Origin: Anopheles merus | Lineage: Eukaryota; Arthropoda; Insecta; Diptera; Culicidae | Direction of reading: 5' to 3' | Length of the DNA stretch: 64,000 nucleotides | NCBI RefSeq assembly: GCF_017562075.2 | Contig: NC_054084.1 | Location: forward strand, 41,074,197-41,138,196 | Part shown: piece by piece, positions 61,076 through 64,000 of the stretch | Position numbering within the stretch: position 1 is the stretch's first letter | How the letters are laid out: each line of letters begins with the position of its first letter | Position numbers and translations under genes: made by a program | The notes under the pieces: generated by a model | Told to the model about the DNA's origin: nothing | Databases searched by the model: none | Seen by the model: only the letters and a program-made list of their open reading frames with translations

Positions 61076-64000
61076 GTAAACAAGTGTTTCAAATCGTTCG
61101 CTTCACGGCCATGCTATTTGATTCAAAGACACCCTTGCAAGGTCGTCAAATCGGTAGGCAAGTGAGACAAAACAGATCCTCCCTCCGAAAATGGAATACT
61201 ATTAGTATAAAGCTTATAATCTGAACGGTTAATTCATTAAACGAGCTATTATGTCTTTACCCTGCGAACAAAGCAACGACCATTCCCTCCCGGCTACGAA
61301 CGTTACAGCCTCCGTACACTTCACTTCCCTGCAGGTGTCAATAGCTGCCTTATTAATTGGATAATGTAATGGATCGTAATTCGCTATGAGAACTGTACAC
61401 CTTTCCACCTTCTCCCTGTTTCGGGAAACAGTGCTCCTCCTGCCCAGAAGGGGCAATAAAGTAACACCCTTGCCTTGGGCACTCGAACGGTGCTGCCGAG
61501 TGGGCTGCGGACCTTTGCTCTGGCTGACACCGTTGCTGCTGGGCACCATTTCACCCGAACAATTGCTCCGGTTAGTGCCATTCGGGGTGGAAAAAAAGAG
61601 GTTGAGAGCGATTGGCAGAGAGCCGACCTGGCAGTAGTGTTTTGTTGAGGTTTTGCTACAAACTAACTGCTGCTGCCCGGTGACCGTCAGCTGTGGAGCG
61701 TGGATTGTGGTGCAGTAACGGCCTTCTCCTCGGGACAGGGGCGGTTTTTGCATCTCCGTAATCAGCGTCTCCAAAGCTTCGCGGTGTTATGGAATAGAGT
61801 TGTGCTTTTGCCTCCTAATAGTGGCGTGCCATTCGATGGTAAAACCGTTTCACGTCGAAGTCGCGCCAAAAAGAGGGCAAAACCCGGGGAGTGCACCCGG
61901 TGAGATGTTTCCGCATTTTTGTACCATTCTTTGGGACGGATGCCGCACGGACAGGCTGGACAGACTTCCTGTCGCATCGATAACGGCCGTCGTTCGTGTA
62001 TTTCTGGTTGTCAATATTGCATAATGCCGATGGTTGCAGTTTTTCTCGTCTCATTTTTTGTGCCATCGTGGTTCCGTGGGGCCGTGAGTGTCATTTTTCC
62101 TATCCATTGCACACCTATAATGATTGATGAGAAAACTTTCAAACGCATCGCACGTTACGCGTGCGACCACACTAACGAGTCGACCGAAAGGATGTCCAGC
62201 GGCGATGGTGGGTTTAGCCGTTCAACGAACCAGTTAAATGGTGTCTAAAATCGGTCAAATTTGATTGCTGGTATGGGATGCAAGGGAGCGTACGGGAGCG
62301 TACGCACCGGAGTAGTGCAGCAGGACGGTGGCGGCTGGTAGCGAGTGTACACACAATCTCGTGCGAGTAGATGCGTGTTACAGTTTTGGGATGAAATGGG
62401 CGCAAATGAGGCTCGGAAATGAGTCGGAAAAGGAGCAGACACTTGCGTAACTGGCGGCTCGCACATTTAGCGACTTGCGTGCGATGGTGTTTGCGGGAAC
62501 ATAAATCAGTGTGATTGCGCGAACGACAACAAGGTTACATTGTGGCTCATGTTTTCTTTATCTGCATGGAAATGCAATTAGTATTATATTATTCGTGAAG
62601 TGTAATATCCAACAGCACATGGTTACATTTATTACAATTGTGTGTATTAATATGCAGGCACTCATTTGTAAACTATTGCACACTTAAGGAGGCAATACGT
62701 TTTAGGGAGATAAATTAAACATTTTAATAGTATGTGTATGATTTTTATAAACTTCAATTTCTTCTAGTTCACACTTACATAAGCAGCCAAATAATGGGTG
62801 CTTCTCTATCCAATAGTTTTCGAACAATACAAAATGCTTCTTTATGTAGCCTTTTGCACAGAAAATCGCAATTTTTACCATAAATACGTAAAATTTAATA
62901 AATATAATGCTTAAACGCATAACAGCATTGATCTTAATCATATAATCTCAAAATACGTGATTTAATTTGCAAAACGATGCGAAAGGCCTCTAAAAAACCA
63001 ACTTGAGTGATTTAAAAATCAAATTGCGCTATAGAAAATAGCATCGATGCGGTGAAACAACAACTTTTGACAGCTAAACTGCATCTTGAGCTTCTGAAAT
63101 TGTTTTGCTGACATTCTATTCTGACTTGTAAAACCCTGTAATGACCTAAGACACGAAATTCCTAGCTCTCTAAACAATTAATTTAATTGTTTACATTTCT
63201 CACTACTTAAGGCATTTTGTTGCATAACAATTCTAACGATCAACGAAAAGAACAAGTCTACTAGATTGTGACTAGCGTTGTGTTTTACACCTTCAACTCT
63301 TCACTTCTCAACTCAGTGCTTCAAGGAACGTCTCCGGCTTTTGCCGTGGCCGCAGTGAATTGCGATGCAAATCTTATTTTTGCTATGTATTATTTTTTTC
63401 AATTGAATACGGCCCGTTGAACATTTAATAAATAATAATAATAATATCTCATGGAATAAATTAAAAAAACTAAATAAAGCGGTTAACATATTTTAATTTT
63501 CCATGCAAAGCAAATTATGCAAAGATATGGAAATATGAACATAATTTTAACATACTTGTTTCAATTGACATTACCTCTTACTCCGTTTGCTACACTTAAT
63601 TCGCTTGCAACAATGAATGCCTTTATAATATTTTTTTTTTAAATGCTCCTCGCATATTTCCAGAACCGGAAAACCAAATTTATTTATTGTTGATGTCTTA
63701 TTTCTAATATGATCTGAGGTAGTGATGATCTTTTATCACCTGTTACATGTGACATTGAAAATAAATAATTCATTGCAACACAATCTTAAACATTGAAAAG
63801 ATCTACTGGTTACAATGTTAGGTAAATCACTTTCACTGTAGATACTTTGAACCGTTGAACATTTTTGTGTGTGTTATCGTAACAGCCCACATACACGCTA
63901 CAATTCCCCTCTAAACAACCAACACACGATCACTCCCTGCACTCCATATGAGCTGAAACATGCTTCCCAACACTTCAAACTAGCTCCCTGTCTTCGTCTC
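61076..64000 (+). other. First intron of the 60951 gene (partial)
   Basis: It begins with the donor GTAAAC. No second exon matching an EMI or EGF-like Cys pattern was recognised before the window end, and the part after 62.5 kb is AT-rich. Confidence 0.45.

Overview
This is eukaryotic DNA from a mosquito, almost certainly an Anopheles of the gambiae group. The genes are spliced with GT-AG introns, AT-rich and microsatellite-rich non-coding DNA dominates, and two copies of a tRNA-derived SINE match what I recall of the Anopheles SINE200 family (A box, B box, GAA-repeat tail). No bacterial or viral gene set is present. Only about 3 kb of the 64 kb can be called as coding.

Layout. (1) 1-13.1 kb: non-coding, with one SINE near 8.3 kb. 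(2) 13.1-15.7 kb, minus strand: a two-exon gene for a secreted, proline/valine/tyrosine-rich low-complexity cuticular-type protein (349 aa). (3) 15.7-39.3 kb: non-coding, holding several SINE or decayed tRNA-like copies, MITE-like hairpins, a 39-bp tandem repeat built on a perfect inverted repeat, and microsatellites. (4) 39.3-41.9 kb, minus strand: a second gene (386 aa) that is a clear paralogue of the first. (5) 41.9-57 kb: non-coding, with a very short retrotransposon tail flanked by a perfect 15-bp target-site duplication, a (TG)39 tract and a (GA)n tract. (6) 57.0-59.65 kb, plus strand: the last two coding exons of an angiotensin-converting-enzyme (peptidase family M2) gene, ending in a hydrophobic tail. 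Its zinc-binding exons are not recognisable in the window. (7) 60.87-61.08 kb, plus strand: a TATA promoter and first coding exon (signal peptide plus an N-V-C start like that of EMI/Nimrod/Draper proteins) of a gene that continues past the window end.

The two cuticular-type genes are the best-supported result. Both have a 12-nt first coding exon (four residues), a phase-0 intron inside the signal peptide, a DKRGL motif ahead of the repeat domain, and a His-rich tail. Their inferred core promoters are nearly superimposable: TATAAAAG, then TCCAGT with its A exactly 34 nt downstream of the first T, then a 5' UTR of about 67-69 nt. This points to an ancient tandem duplication with conserved regulation. 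They probably contribute to the chitin-based extracellular matrix. The ACE fragment would be an extracellular or membrane-bound dipeptidyl carboxypeptidase. No shared pathway between the four genes can be shown from the sequence.
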